NCBI GenBank assembly: GCA_964641965.1
Contig: CAZXLD010000040.1
Location: 1-45,650, forward strand
Reading direction: 5' to 3'
Length of the DNA: 45,650 nt
DNA from: JAJDFU01 sp964641965
GTDB lineage: Bacteria > Bacteroidota > Bacteroidia > Chitinophagales > Saprospiraceae
Shown: positions 17,113 to 25,234 of the stretch, piece after piece
Position numbering within the stretch: position 1 is the first letter of the stretch
How the letters are laid out: each line of letters begins with the position of its first letter
Translations under genes and position numbers: made by a program
Notes under the pieces: generated by a model
The model's input: only the letters and a program-made list of their open reading frames with translations
What the model was told of the DNA's origin: nothing
The model's database searches: none

Positions 17113-19548
17113 TTAAAAATCCAGTGTCAGACCGAATAACACATTAATTCCAGCTTGTGGAAACAGGCTTTGATCCACGATTAGGGTTTCCCCGAATCGA
17201 TAGCGGTAGGAATAGGCATTGGTCTCGAATTCAGCATTCCACAGATTGCGAATTAACAGATTGAATTCTATACCCTTCATCCAGGAAGGGCTCAGGCGGT
17301 ATCGAAACTGCAAATCACTAAAAAAATAGGGGTCCAGCGTATTGTTTTCGTCGGAGGTGTTATCTACAAATTGTTTGCCCACATACTTATTAAATAGCGT
17401 GGTCGACAAATTGTGCTTTAAACTCCCTACTTCACGGATGGGCATCCATTCCAAGGTAATGCCTGAAATGATAGGTGGAGAGAAGGAAAGGTTGGTATTC
17501 TCGTATTCTACCGGCTCCTGGCCAATGAAATTAAAGTCTTCATCGAATTGGTCCACAAACTCAGTAAAGGCCAACACCCGGTTTTGGCTAAAGGTAGCAT
17601 TCCCCTCTATGCGAAAACTGTTGACCGGAGACCAACCGGCTACCAATTCCAGCCCCAGCCGATAGCTCTGGTCTATATTTTCCCGGATAAATGCGCCCAC
17701 CTCGTTTACCTGACCGCTGAGTGCCAGCTGGTCCCGGTAGTACATGAAATAACCGGTAGCTTCAAAAAGTGCCCGGAGGCCATTCAATCGAAACCCGGCT
17801 TCCGTATCGTATAATTTTTCAGCTACCGGACGGTTTTGGGGTGGAGAGGAAATAAAATCCGCTCGATTTGGTTCTCGCTGGGCAACGGCAAAAGAGGCAT
17901 AGATTTCTTTCGTGGCATCCAAGTCGTAAAGAAGTCCAACCTTGGGATTGAAAAAATTTAGCTCTACCTCTTGATTCACCGGACTCAGGTCGTTATCAAT
18001 GCCGAGGAATTGGTAAGTGACTCTACGATATTGAAGGTCCAAATATCCGTATAAGCTGGGCAGGAGATTTATAGTGGCCTTCCCGAATATATTGAAATCC
18101 GTTTTTCGCGCGTCGTTCTCGTAAAATCGAAAATCCTTTTCCGCCTGAGGTGTAAACTGCGCCCAGATAAGTTCACCAAAGTGTAAGCCCTCATAAACAT
18201 GGTAGCCCCCACCCATTGTCAGGTCTGAAACGATAGAATTGGGCTTCCAGGCTAGTGAATAGGTCCCTCCATAGAAGTCGTTATCCAGCCAAAGACGCTG
18301 TACCAGATCGGTTTGACTAATCGTATCGCCGCCAATAAACACCGGATCCAATCCATAATTGACAAAGGGTACCCCGGCAATGTATTGCTCAAAAAAACCT
18401 GCTCCTTGCGTATAGTGTAAGGCCAGGTTGAGAAACCATTCCGTGGCAATTTCCTGGCTAAACAAAACCTGATAGTGGGTTTGCCGATAATCGTCCACTT
18501 CATTGTCGTATGGTTCGCCCGGCTTTTGGGTACCTGCCGGATTATACGTTCGATTGGTGGCTAAAGAATCGCTCGGTACGCCATACCAAGCCTGGTAGGT
18601 CACCTCCTGGCCCGAAAAAGTAATAAACCGCAATTGGGATTTCTTACCTGTCCAGGCGCCGGATAAATAGTACGAACTCAAATCAGCGGTAGCCCGGTCG
18701 ATAAAGCCGTCGGAGGTAATCCTGGACAGTCGTCCGTCAATTGTAAATTGATCCAGCAGAAGCCCGGTTCCAAACTGTACATTCCCCTTCCAGGTATTGA
18801 AGGATCCAACACTACCGCTCAAGCGCGCATAGGGATCCGGTTTGAGTTTGGAGGTGTTGAGATTCAGTGTAGCGCCGAAGGCTCCGGCACCATTGGTAGA
18901 GGTACCCACACCTCGCTGGATCTGAATGTCATCGGTGGAGCTGGCAAAGTCGGGCATATTCACCCAAAATACCCCCTGAGATTCGGCATCGTTCAGCGGG
19001 ATGCCATTAATGGTCACATTGATCCGGGTCGGATCCGTACCTCGAATTCGTATTCCAGTGTATCCAATGCCGGTCCCCGCATCAGAAGTAGCCACCACAG
19101 ATGGCGTATAACGGAGCAAGAAGGGAAGATCCTGACCTAGATTTCGTACTTCCAGCTCTTCTTTGCTGATGTTAGTCACCGTCATTGGCGTTTTGGCTCC
19201 GGCACGAGTAGCCGAGACGATCAATTCATCAAAAGTGGCGGATTTGGGCGTTAGCTCAATACGAAGGGAAACGTCCTCCTTCCCTACCTGTACTTCTTGG
19301 CTAAAGGATTGGTAACCCAGGTAAGAGATCTCTAGGATATACCTTCCGGCAGCAAGGTTGGGCAGCACGAAGCGACCATCTGCGCCTGATGACGTCCCCG
19401 ATTGGGTTCCTTTCAACATAATATTAGCCCCTGCCATGGGCTGTTTTTTGACGGACAAGATTTGCCCGGAGATCGAACCTTGTCCGTAGGCAGTCGATAA
19501 GAGGCACAGCATGGCTGTACCGGCAATGAGATGTTTGGCCAAAAGCAT
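17113..19548 (-). CDS. TonB-dependent outer-membrane receptor under TPP riboswitch control (probable thiamin uptake)
   Basis: An 811-residue receptor: signal peptide (1-22), a carboxypeptidase-regulatory-like domain (about 25-105, ISGQILSVKKQPMAGANIMLKG), a plug domain (about 110-225, with TGIRIRGTDPTRINVTINGIPLNDAESQ), and a 22-strand barrel ending in FGLTLDF. The general family resembles FecA-type receptors, but the leader carries a TPP riboswitch, so the cargo is more likely thiamin or a precursor than ferric citrate. That is inference from regulation; TPP-controlled receptors of this type are known in Bacteroidota. Start ATG at 19548. No TonB or inner-membrane transporter lies beside it. 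Confidence 0.93.
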   Translation of the reverse strand: MLLAKHLIAGTAMLCLLSTAYGQGSISGQILSVKKQPMAGANIMLKGTQSGTSSGADGRFVLPNLAAGRYILEISYLGYQSFSQEVQVGKEDVSLRIELTPKSATFDELIVSATRAGAKTPMTVTNISKEELEVRNLGQDLPFLLRYTPSVVATSDAGTGIGYTGIRIRGTDPTRINVTINGIPLNDAESQGVFWVNMPDFASSTDDIQIQRGVGTSTNGAGAFGATLNLNTSKLKPDPYARLSGSVGSFNTWKGNVQFGTGLLLDQFTIDGRLSRITSDGFIDRATADLSSYYLSGAWTGKKSQLRFITFSGQEVTYQAWYGVPSDSLATNRTYNPAGTQKPGEPYDNEVDDYRQTHYQVLFSQEIATEWFLNLALHYTQGAGFFEQYIAGVPFVNYGLDPVFIGGDTISQTDLVQRLWLDNDFYGGTYSLAWKPNSIVSDLTMGGGYHVYEGLHFGELIWAQFTPQAEKDFRFYENDARKTDFNIFGKATINLLPSLYGYLDLQYRRVTYQFLGIDNDLSPVNQEVELNFFNPKVGLLYDLDATKEIYASFAVAQREPNRADFISSPPQNRPVAEKLYDTEAGFRLNGLRALFEATGYFMYYRDQLALSGQVNEVGAFIRENIDQSYRLGLELVAGWSPVNSFRIEGNATFSQNRVLAFTEFVDQFDEDFNFIGQEPVEYENTNLSFSPPIISGITLEWMPIREVGSLKHNLSTTLFNKYVGKQFVDNTSDENNTLDPYFFSDLQFRYRLSPSWMKGIEFNLLIRNLWNAEFETNAYSYRYRFGETLIVDQSLFPQAGINVLFGLTLDF

Positions 19549-19571
19549 GAGCTCTTGTTTTTAAGTTGAAC

Positions 19572-19595
19572 AAAAACCGAACCAGGGGTTGGTCC
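19572..19595 (-). terminator. Expression-platform terminator of the TPP riboswitch
   Basis: On the minus strand GGACCA and TGGTTC pair (one G-U) around a five-base ACCCC loop, followed by GG and TTTTT, some 25 bases before the receptor start codon. This would let TPP binding stop transcription. A rival antiterminator pairing with the upstream CGGACC copy is possible. Confidence 0.55.
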
Positions 19596-19671
19596 GATTT
19601 ATCCGTGCGCGGTCCGACGCTTCCAGAATGGAAGAGCGGACTACACCCATGAGTTTTGTTCGAAAACACAG

Positions 19672-19794
19672 GTCCCTTCCCGGCATTACCCGGGCAGGTT
19701 CAATGGGTATGATCTCAGCCCGATTTCCTGACTGTATTTTCCCGAGCGTGTTGGGCTGGAAAAAACAGCCGGGATGTAAGGCACCCCGATTGAG
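19672..19794 (-). promoter_or_regulatory. TPP riboswitch (THI element)
   Basis: The minus strand shows the conserved TPP aptamer blocks in order: TCGGGGTGCC, a variable hairpin, GGGCTGAGATCATACCC, TTGAACCTG, CCGGGTAATGCCGG and GGGA. It lies in the leader of the TonB-dependent receptor, about 120 bases before its start, and begins just after a predicted promoter. It binds thiamin pyrophosphate and should turn the receptor off when TPP is plentiful. Confidence 0.96.
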
Positions 19795-19800
19795 ATAAAA

Positions 19801-19828
19801 CGAAGGTAAGGGATTCTATACTTTTCAA
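19801..19828 (-). promoter_or_regulatory. Promoter of the riboswitch-receptor transcript
   Basis: On the minus strand TTG (19826-19828) and TACCTTCG (19801-19808) are 17 bases apart; the -7 differs by one base from TAnnTTTG. The predicted start near 19795 falls exactly at the 5' end of the TPP aptamer, which supports the call. Confidence 0.6.
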
Positions 19829-19916
19829 GCTACAATAGATCGTTGTTTGTCTGTCAGGAACAGAGGAATAAAAGAAGGGAAGGCAAAGAGGCTGGATGTA
19901 TGAGGAAACGGGAAAT

Positions 19917-19944
19917 AAAAAAAGCCAGCCGGAAACCGACTGAC
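19917..19944 (-). terminator. Intrinsic terminator of the three-module lipoprotein gene
   Basis: On the minus strand GTCAGTCGG and CCGGCTGGC form a 9-bp stem (two G-U pairs) with a TTT loop and seven following T. It lies about 30 bases after the stop codon at 19973. Confidence 0.85.
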
Positions 19945-19972
19945 CTATTGGAGATTTTTTGCAAGAGCGATC

Positions 19973-21142
19973 TTAGCGGACTACGCTAGCCCCCTTATTA
20001 TGGCGGGCATGCAAACGGCCTTCACCGCGGTCATCAAAGGCGTAGCCACGTTCTACGGCTACCATACCATTTTTGATGCGTGTAAACAAGAACGTAAAGT
20101 CTTCGCCAATTACATTAAACGCAACTTGATAGGCATCCGTTTCAGCAAATGCATTGCCTGCATCGTATTTGTTGGGCGATTTTTTGAACTCAAACTTACC
20201 GTTTGCAGGCTTCCATAGCAGGTAGGTGTCTATATCGCCGGACTCCGAGCGACCTGAAATAGAGAACAACCCATATCCGATGTATTCCAGGGCCAACACA
20301 CTGGTCAGGTAGTCACCTGCTTCGCCAACGAGTTTCTTTCCCGTATCGAAATACGGCTTACCTGAAAATTCGCGCGTTCCGTTTACAGCCACCTTCCCGT
20401 CTGTCAGATAAGCGTATACCCCATAAAAACCATTGGCTTTTACGGTATGGTCGGTCAACACCTGGGTAATATTCTGAGGAACACTTCCAATGTAGAGGCC
20501 ATTATCTTGTGTCCAGGCGCTAGCCAGGAATTCGCCCCAAGCAGCATTTCCATCCCGATTATCATTCAGCTTGGTCCATGCTTTTTTGGTACCGAAGTAG
20601 GTATCTATATCACCAGACTCCGAGCGGCCTGTGATGACCCAGTATCCGGCAGTAGGCAGGTAATCCAGGTCCAATAGTTCGATCAAGCGGTCACCTTTAG
20701 GGCCGTGATACTTCTTTCCGGAGAACAAGCGCGGACGGCCGGAGAACCAATAGGAGTGGTTAGTCACCACGTACCCATTCAGCATGTAGGCATACTCCCC
20801 TTCACCGGAGGTCGGATCGAACGCAATATCCAACACTTTGCCATCTCCCCAAACGGCACCACCAGCATATTTCATAGGGACTTTAGCCCAATTGTTCTTG
20901 TCGCCGTAAAAAATGGAGGTATTGTCATTGTTGTCAATCGCAGTCAGTACGTACATATCGTGAACCGGCAGATAATCCAGGCTAACCGGCTGAAGCAAGT
21001 GTTCTGCTTCGGGCAATTTGGCATCCGCTGTTTCTTCAATAGCCAGCGCATCGCCATCTAAAACTGAGGTTTCGAAATTCTCTTTTTGGCAAGAGAACAA
21101 CCCTGCTCCAAGGAGCAAAAAGGCAATAATTTTAATGTTCAT
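19973..21142 (-). CDS. Lipoprotein with three internal repeats, function unknown
   Basis: A 389-residue lipoprotein: signal peptide with lipobox LFSC (Cys18). The mature part has three related modules, about residues 55-157, 157-283 and 283-389. Each starts with a Tyr-rich strand pair (DYLPVHDMYVLTAID; DYLPTAGYWVITGRSE; EYIGYGLFSISGRSE) and has a later G-x-V element with FSG (AYMLNGYVVTNHSYWFSG; AYLTDGKVAVNGTREFSG). GRSESGDIDTY is identical in modules 2 and 3. A beta-propeller-like or other repeat fold is plausible. I do not recognise the family. It lies just upstream of the thiamin-type receptor on the same strand, but a strong terminator separates them. Confidence 0.75.
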   Translation of the reverse strand: MNIKIIAFLLLGAGLFSCQKENFETSVLDGDALAIEETADAKLPEAEHLLQPVSLDYLPVHDMYVLTAIDNNDNTSIFYGDKNNWAKVPMKYAGGAVWGDGKVLDIAFDPTSGEGEYAYMLNGYVVTNHSYWFSGRPRLFSGKKYHGPKGDRLIELLDLDYLPTAGYWVITGRSESGDIDTYFGTKKAWTKLNDNRDGNAAWGEFLASAWTQDNGLYIGSVPQNITQVLTDHTVKANGFYGVYAYLTDGKVAVNGTREFSGKPYFDTGKKLVGEAGDYLTSVLALEYIGYGLFSISGRSESGDIDTYLLWKPANGKFEFKKSPNKYDAGNAFAETDAYQVAFNVIGEDFTFLFTRIKNGMVAVERGYAFDDRGEGRLHARHNKGASVVR

Positions 21143-21706
21143 TTAAGACTTTTATTAAGGTTTAGTAAAATCCGTACCAATCAGGGTTGTAGGAATAGGA
21201 GATAGGGTAAATCCATTAATGCTTGGATTCAGGAACGTGGGCATGAAAAAGGAAAATGAGAAAAGTAGGTGAGGTGGGTCAAAGCTGAAGACTCAGCCTT
21301 CTTCAATTGCAGCACAAAAATACACCAACACTTTGAAATACACGAGTGGGTTTCGTCCTTTGGCAGTATTGGGGGGGCTATTGGTTTAGGAAATTTATTT
21401 TACCGGTACAAATGATGGAATAAGCACCCGAGATGATGCATTCAAAGTGGTAATTCTCGATAAGCAGCGTTAGAAATCCTACTTGATTGGCGAATGTACA
21501 CTCACTAATTATGAATGTTAGGTTTTGGTTTTCTCGATAAATAGGATCAAAGGTCAGATATCCACAAATCGGCACATCACCGATCCGAATTAATCCTTTC
21601 CGGTATAGTGCGCATAGGTTCGACTCTTTTTCTTCGGCGGATTCGCTAAGGCCGAATCCCTCCTTCCTTATTCGCTTTTCCTGCTGCCTTATGGCAGACA
21701 AGTGTT
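21143..21706. other. Gene-free stretch before the tandem repeat
   Basis: No credible gene. A 107-codon minus-strand frame (21378-21701) lacks family features. A perfect hairpin (GGATTCG/CGAATCC) lies near 21640-21660, followed by the first tandem repeat copy. Confidence 0.45.
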
Positions 21707-22155
21707 CGAATGTTCATTTGTTCTTCCCTGCCCTATGGTCGGAACGCATCTCTCTTTTCACGGTTCTACGGTGAAACGGTAATGCGGTTTGAAGAANNNN
21801 NNNNNNNNNNNNNNNNNNNNNNNNNNNNNNNNNNNNNNNNNNNNNNNNNNNNNNNNNNNNNNNNNNNNNNNNNNNNNNNNNNNNNNNNNNNNNNNNTCCG
21901 TAAAGCACTACATCTTGACCAGACCCCAGGATTAGTCGCATGAAATGTGCACCGATTTGATTCGGGGATGCGAAAATCAAAATTCCTTCCGCTTTCGGAG
22001 TTCATGTATTCGAATGTTCACTTGTTCCCCCGTGCCCTGTGGTCGGCACATATCTCTCTTTTCACGGTTCTACGGTGAAACGGTAATGCGGTTTGAAGAA
22101 TCCGTAAAGCACTACATCTTGACCAGACCCCAGGATTAGTCGCATGAAATGTGCA
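21707..22155. repeat. 145-bp tandem repeat, two copies, first one split by the assembly gap
   Basis: Copy A is 21707-21796 plus 21897-21951 (90 + 55 bases); copy B is 22011-22155 (145 bases). They are nearly identical and run from CGAATGTTCA to CATGAAATGTGCA. A TTTCAC/GTGAAA hairpin lies in each. With the N run removed the copies are equal in length. Confidence 0.9.
21797..21896. other. Assembly gap of 100 N
   Basis: Exactly 100 N, the usual placeholder for a gap of unknown size. It interrupts the first copy of the 145-bp repeat, so the scaffold join was made across a repeat and further copies may be missing. Confidence 0.98.
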
Positions 22156-22190
22156 GGTATCGATCTGGAGTTGCGGAGATCCGGGAATCC

Positions 22191-22709
22191 TCAAGCCAAA
22201 ATCAAACTTTGGATTCCTTCCAAAGCAGAGGCTAATCTTTCCTTTCCATATCCCTTTATTACCCAAAACCCAGCTCTGTGCTCCTCCATCCATCGCTCGT
22301 ACCATCCAAAGAGCTCTTCCCGATCTGCCGGGTTTTCCCGGAGCGGATCCGGTTCCCAATTGAGATCGGGATAGCAAAGCAGGTAGAGGTCGGCCGGCGG
22401 ATGAACCAGCTCTTGCTCCAGGGCAGGCCGCAAACGCCCGTATTTGTAGCGGCTCCAGATCTCGATCACTTCCAGGGAGGTGTCGCAGAAAAATAGATCT
22501 TCGACCCTAGCGCTGCCATAGCGCTCCCACCTTTTCTGGCCCCGGGCTATGGCGGAAAGATCCGCTTCCGCATAGGCTCCCTCCCGGCGATCCAGATACC
22601 AGCGGCTGTATTCCTGTACCCTGACCGCACCAAAGTGCAATGCCAAATCCCGGGTTAGCGTTGTTTTTCCAGTGCTCTCCGGCCCGGTAATGACAATCTT
22701 TTTCGTCAT
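22191..22709 (-). CDS. NadR-like P-loop kinase/ATPase
   Basis: A 172-residue cytosolic protein from the ATG at 22709; another ATG two codons upstream is equally possible. The P-loop GPESTGKTTLTRDLA is near residue 8, and the pattern VQEYSRWYLDRREG, then FFCDTSLEVIEIWSRYKYG, then DLYLLCYPDLNWEPDPLREN follows the kinase domain of NadR (ribosylnicotinamide kinase). It lacks the adenylyltransferase domain. The likely reaction is phosphorylation of a vitamin-type nucleoside or alcohol: nicotinamide riboside, or possibly thiamin given the nearby TPP-regulated receptor. The usual Pnu-type permease partner is absent from the window. Its 3' end is next to the tandem repeat. Confidence 0.8.
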   Translation of the reverse strand: MTKKIVITGPESTGKTTLTRDLALHFGAVRVQEYSRWYLDRREGAYAEADLSAIARGQKRWERYGSARVEDLFFCDTSLEVIEIWSRYKYGRLRPALEQELVHPPADLYLLCYPDLNWEPDPLRENPADREELFGWYERWMEEHRAGFWVIKGYGKERLASALEGIQSLILA

Positions 22710-22715
22710 AAGCAT

Positions 22716-23131
22716 GTGTCAGATATTCCAAAGATGATCCCATTCTTAACGACAGCTGAGGCAATAGTAGTTGGTTAGGATGCCGGAAATCAGATACTCG
22801 CTTCTCCATGCTGTGGATGCTTACTTCTGAATACAAGGGCCGACGGAGCAATACATGTAGCTCCGATTCTATTGCCCGTGAGGCCGATGTGGAGTACCTC
22901 CTATCTCAAGACCGCCAAGGCTCATTTCATAGGAATGGCTTTCTTACTGGAAGTTTTACCAGATAACCGCTATTTTCGCCAACTTTTATAGGATAGGATA
23001 CGGAATATTTTGATCTAATCGCGGCGCCTGTTCAGGCTTTCCAGCCTGGATGAAATAAGGAACTGTTTTCCTTCTCGAAAAGGCCTATTGGTTCATCTTT
23101 ATGCCGGTCCTTGTTGTTAAGCATCAAAGTG
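22716..23131. other. Gene-free stretch with REP-like palindromes
   Basis: Over 400 bases without a credible gene. CGGAGC/GCTCCG (22844-22865) encloses the palindrome TACATGTA, in a context like short interspersed palindromes of Bacteroidota. A CAGGCT/AGCCTG hairpin lies near 23032-23047. Confidence 0.45.
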
Positions 23132-23163
23132 TTGGAAAAACGATTAGCCGGCACCTATATTTG
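23132..23163 (+). promoter_or_regulatory. Promoter of the conserved hypothetical gene before era
   Basis: TTG (23132-23134), 21 bases, then TATATTTG (23156-23163): a full Bacteroidota promoter. The leader to the ATG at 23184 is only about 15 bases. Confidence 0.65.
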
Positions 23164-23183
23164 CATTCAGAAGCTGATACAGC

Positions 23184-23777
23184 ATGCACGATATTGAGCC
23201 TTTTCACTTGTGGCGCGAGGAATATGCTTCCTCCACAGATAAGAATTCCCCGTTCTACGGAAAGGAGTATTCGGAGTTTCATTTTACCAATAAGGTGTAC
23301 AATTATCTGCTGCATCCGCAATGGGACGAATTTGGTTCTTCCACCTTATATCTCAAAATTCTCTTTGCAGACTATGATGAAGGGTTTGCTATCATTGAAT
23401 TGATTGGAGAGTGGAACGATGCGGTGGGCAATGATATCATGTTTTTAAAGCGGGATGTAGCCGATGAGCTTACCGAGGCCGGTATTTATCGGTTTATTTT
23501 AATTTGCGAAAATGTCCTCAACTTTCACGGGTCGGATGATTGCTATTATGAAGAGTGGTTTGATGACCTGACAGAAGAAAGAGGATGGATTGCCTTGCTC
23601 AATGTGCTGGACCACGTGTCCACGGAAATGCGGGATGTCGGCATTGATAATTATCTTCACCTTAGTCCAACCCTTAATTCCGTTAACTGGAGGCCGCAGA
23701 AACCAAAACTACTTTACCAGGCCATCCAAACAATTATTTCCAATCAGTCCAAAGCCTTGGGCGACTATACCATTTAA
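23184..23777 (+). CDS. Conserved hypothetical protein of Bacteroidota
   Basis: A 197-residue acidic, soluble protein with no signal peptide or membrane segment. Recognisable family blocks are FHLWREEYASSTDKNSPFYG, EFHFTNKVYNYLLHPQWDEFGS, ELIGEWNDAVGNDIMFLKR and ENVLNFHGSDDCYYEEWFDD. I recall close relatives as uncharacterised proteins across Bacteroidota but no known function. It has its own promoter and lies 107 bases before era on the same strand, so cotranscription with era is possible. Confidence 0.82.
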   Translation: MHDIEPFHLWREEYASSTDKNSPFYGKEYSEFHFTNKVYNYLLHPQWDEFGSSTLYLKILFADYDEGFAIIELIGEWNDAVGNDIMFLKRDVADELTEAGIYRFILICENVLNFHGSDDCYYEEWFDDLTEERGWIALLNVLDHVSTEMRDVGIDNYLHLSPTLNSVNWRPQKPKLLYQAIQTIISNQSKALGDYTI

Positions 23778-23884
23778 ATTTAAAGAATTCAGTAGCTTCA
23801 ACTCTTTGCATGAAAGGAGGTTGATATATTTTTTTACAATCCCCTATCGAGCAAGGCGTTGATCCCGACAAAACAAAGATAATC

Positions 23885-24796
23885 GTGGAATATCCAAAGA
23901 ATCATAGATCCGGCTTCGTCAATATTATTGGGAGGCCAAACGTAGGTAAATCAACCTTGCTTAATGCTTTGGTAGGTGAGCGTATGTCTATTATCACCAA
24001 TAAACCCCAAACAACACGCCATCGGATCATTGCCCTACTGAGCGGTCCAGACTTCCAAATTGTTTTTTCAGACACTCCGGGTGTCATTCAGGACCCTGCT
24101 TATCGGATGCAAGAGGTCATGAATCAGTTTGTTCACAGCACTTTTGAAGATGCCGACCTCATTTTGCTTGTAGTAGACTCTGAGGACACACCCGATGAGA
24201 GCCATCCGCTTTGGAACAAGCTATCCCTGCTGGACGTGCCCATTTTTCTGGTGCTCAATAAATACGACCTCCTAGGTAAAGAAAAATCAACCCAACTCCT
24301 TCAGGAATGGAATAAACTGATCGTTTTCGATGAAAGTATGGCCATTTCTGCTCTGGAAAAACACGGTACCGATGAATTGCTGGAGCGCATTTTGAATACT
24401 TTGCCTCCCGGCCCAGTCTATTATCCGAAAGATCAACTTACTGATCGGCCCGAACGCTTTTTTATCAGCGAAATCGTAAGAGAAAAAATTCTGGAACTCT
24501 ATCACCAGGAAATTCCCTATTCTGTTCAAGTAGAGGTCGAATCTTTTAAGGAAGGAGAAACCAAGACCGGCGAACCACTTGTGCGAATAAGTGCTGTTAT
24601 CTATACTTCCCGCCCCACTCAAAAAAGCATCTTGATTGGAAAAGGAGGTACCAGTATCAAAAAACTAGGTACGGAAGCCCGTAAATCCATGGAATCCTTC
24701 CTGGATAAAAAAGTATTTCTGGACCTGTTTGTCAAGGTAAAGGACAATTGGCGCGACAACGATCAATTCCTCAAGCAATTTGGATACGTGCATTGA
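23885..24796 (+). CDS. era: GTPase Era
   Basis: A 303-residue GTPase that binds the 3' end of 16S rRNA and aids 30S assembly. Motifs: G1 GRPNVGKST near residue 17, G3 DTPG near 66, G4 NKYD near 125, and the C-terminal KH RNA-binding domain with ILIGKGGTSIKKLG near 250. Length is normal. The start is GTG at 23885, directly before EYPKNHRSGFVNIIG. A seven-base tandem array begins on the base after the TGA stop. It is separated from der by that repeat region. Confidence 0.97.
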   Translation: MEYPKNHRSGFVNIIGRPNVGKSTLLNALVGERMSIITNKPQTTRHRIIALLSGPDFQIVFSDTPGVIQDPAYRMQEVMNQFVHSTFEDADLILLVVDSEDTPDESHPLWNKLSLLDVPIFLVLNKYDLLGKEKSTQLLQEWNKLIVFDESMAISALEKHGTDELLERILNTLPPGPVYYPKDQLTDRPERFFISEIVREKILELYHQEIPYSVQVEVESFKEGETKTGEPLVRISAVIYTSRPTQKSILIGKGGTSIKKLGTEARKSMESFLDKKVFLDLFVKVKDNWRDNDQFLKQFGYVH

Positions 24797-24870
24797 CGGT
24801 GGACGGTGGACGGTACACGGTGGACGATGGACGGTGCACGGTGGACGAGGCACGGTGGACGAGGCACGGT
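24797..24870 (+). repeat. Seven-base tandem array (CGGTGGA type)
   Basis: Ten full 7-base units of CGGTGGA and variants (CGGTACA, CGATGGA, CGGTGCA, CGAGGCA) begin exactly after the era stop codon. It is the reverse complement of the array at 16045-16107. Confidence 0.9.
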
Positions 24871-24871
24871 T

Positions 24872-24897
24872 AACCTATATCAGGGACGTACACCATC
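24872..24897 (+). repeat. Shared 26-bp core, copy 2
   Basis: Exact reverse complement of 16017-16042, directly after the heptamer array and followed by one or two CATTTGC-type units, the same order as copy 1. Confidence 0.9.
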
Positions 24898-25060
24898 TGC
24901 CATTTGCCACTCAAAACTCGCAGCTCGATATTGGATACTGTAGATGCTCGCTGCGCGATACTTGCGCCTAACGGCGCGATACTGGAAACCTAAAGTTTTC
25001 AGCTTCCGAATCTTCAATAATCGAAAATTGGACATTAAAAATTGAAAATCCAGGCCTTAC
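24898..25060. other. Remainder of the era-der gap
   Basis: No gene. It contains a GCGCC/GGCGC hairpin (24964-24977) between two copies of GCGCGATACT, a pattern reminiscent of dispersed repeats. Confidence 0.5.
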
Positions 25061-25179
25061 CACTCGTCACTCCGCACCCCGCACTCCACATTCGACATTC
25101 ATCATTTGCCATTTGAAACTCGTCATTCGCCACTCGCCACTCGCCATTCGCCATTTGCCATTTGCCATTTGCCATTTGC
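25061..25179 (+). repeat. Seven-base tandem array (CATTTGC/CACTCGC type)
   Basis: Seventeen consecutive 7-base units, 119 bases: CACTCGT, CACTCCG, CACCCCG and so on, ending in four exact CATTTGC. The pattern is CAYTYGC. It ends 55 bases before der; the promoter of der may lie in or just after it. Confidence 0.9.
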
Positions 25180-25234
25180 CAATCTACAACGCACAATTCC
25201 CTTACCTTAGCTTCTTGGATAACAGGATGTAGGA

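Noticed and set aside
21378..21701. 107-codon minus-strand frame next to the tandem repeat
   Set aside because: No recognisable domain, no promoter or ribosome-binding site, and its start lies among palindromic repeat sequence.
22018..22377. 119-codon minus-strand frame over the tandem repeat
   Set aside because: It overlaps the 145-bp repeat and the end of the NadR-like gene in another frame.
25061..25179. CRISPR array
   Set aside because: The repeat is 7 bases with no spacers; it is a short tandem repeat.
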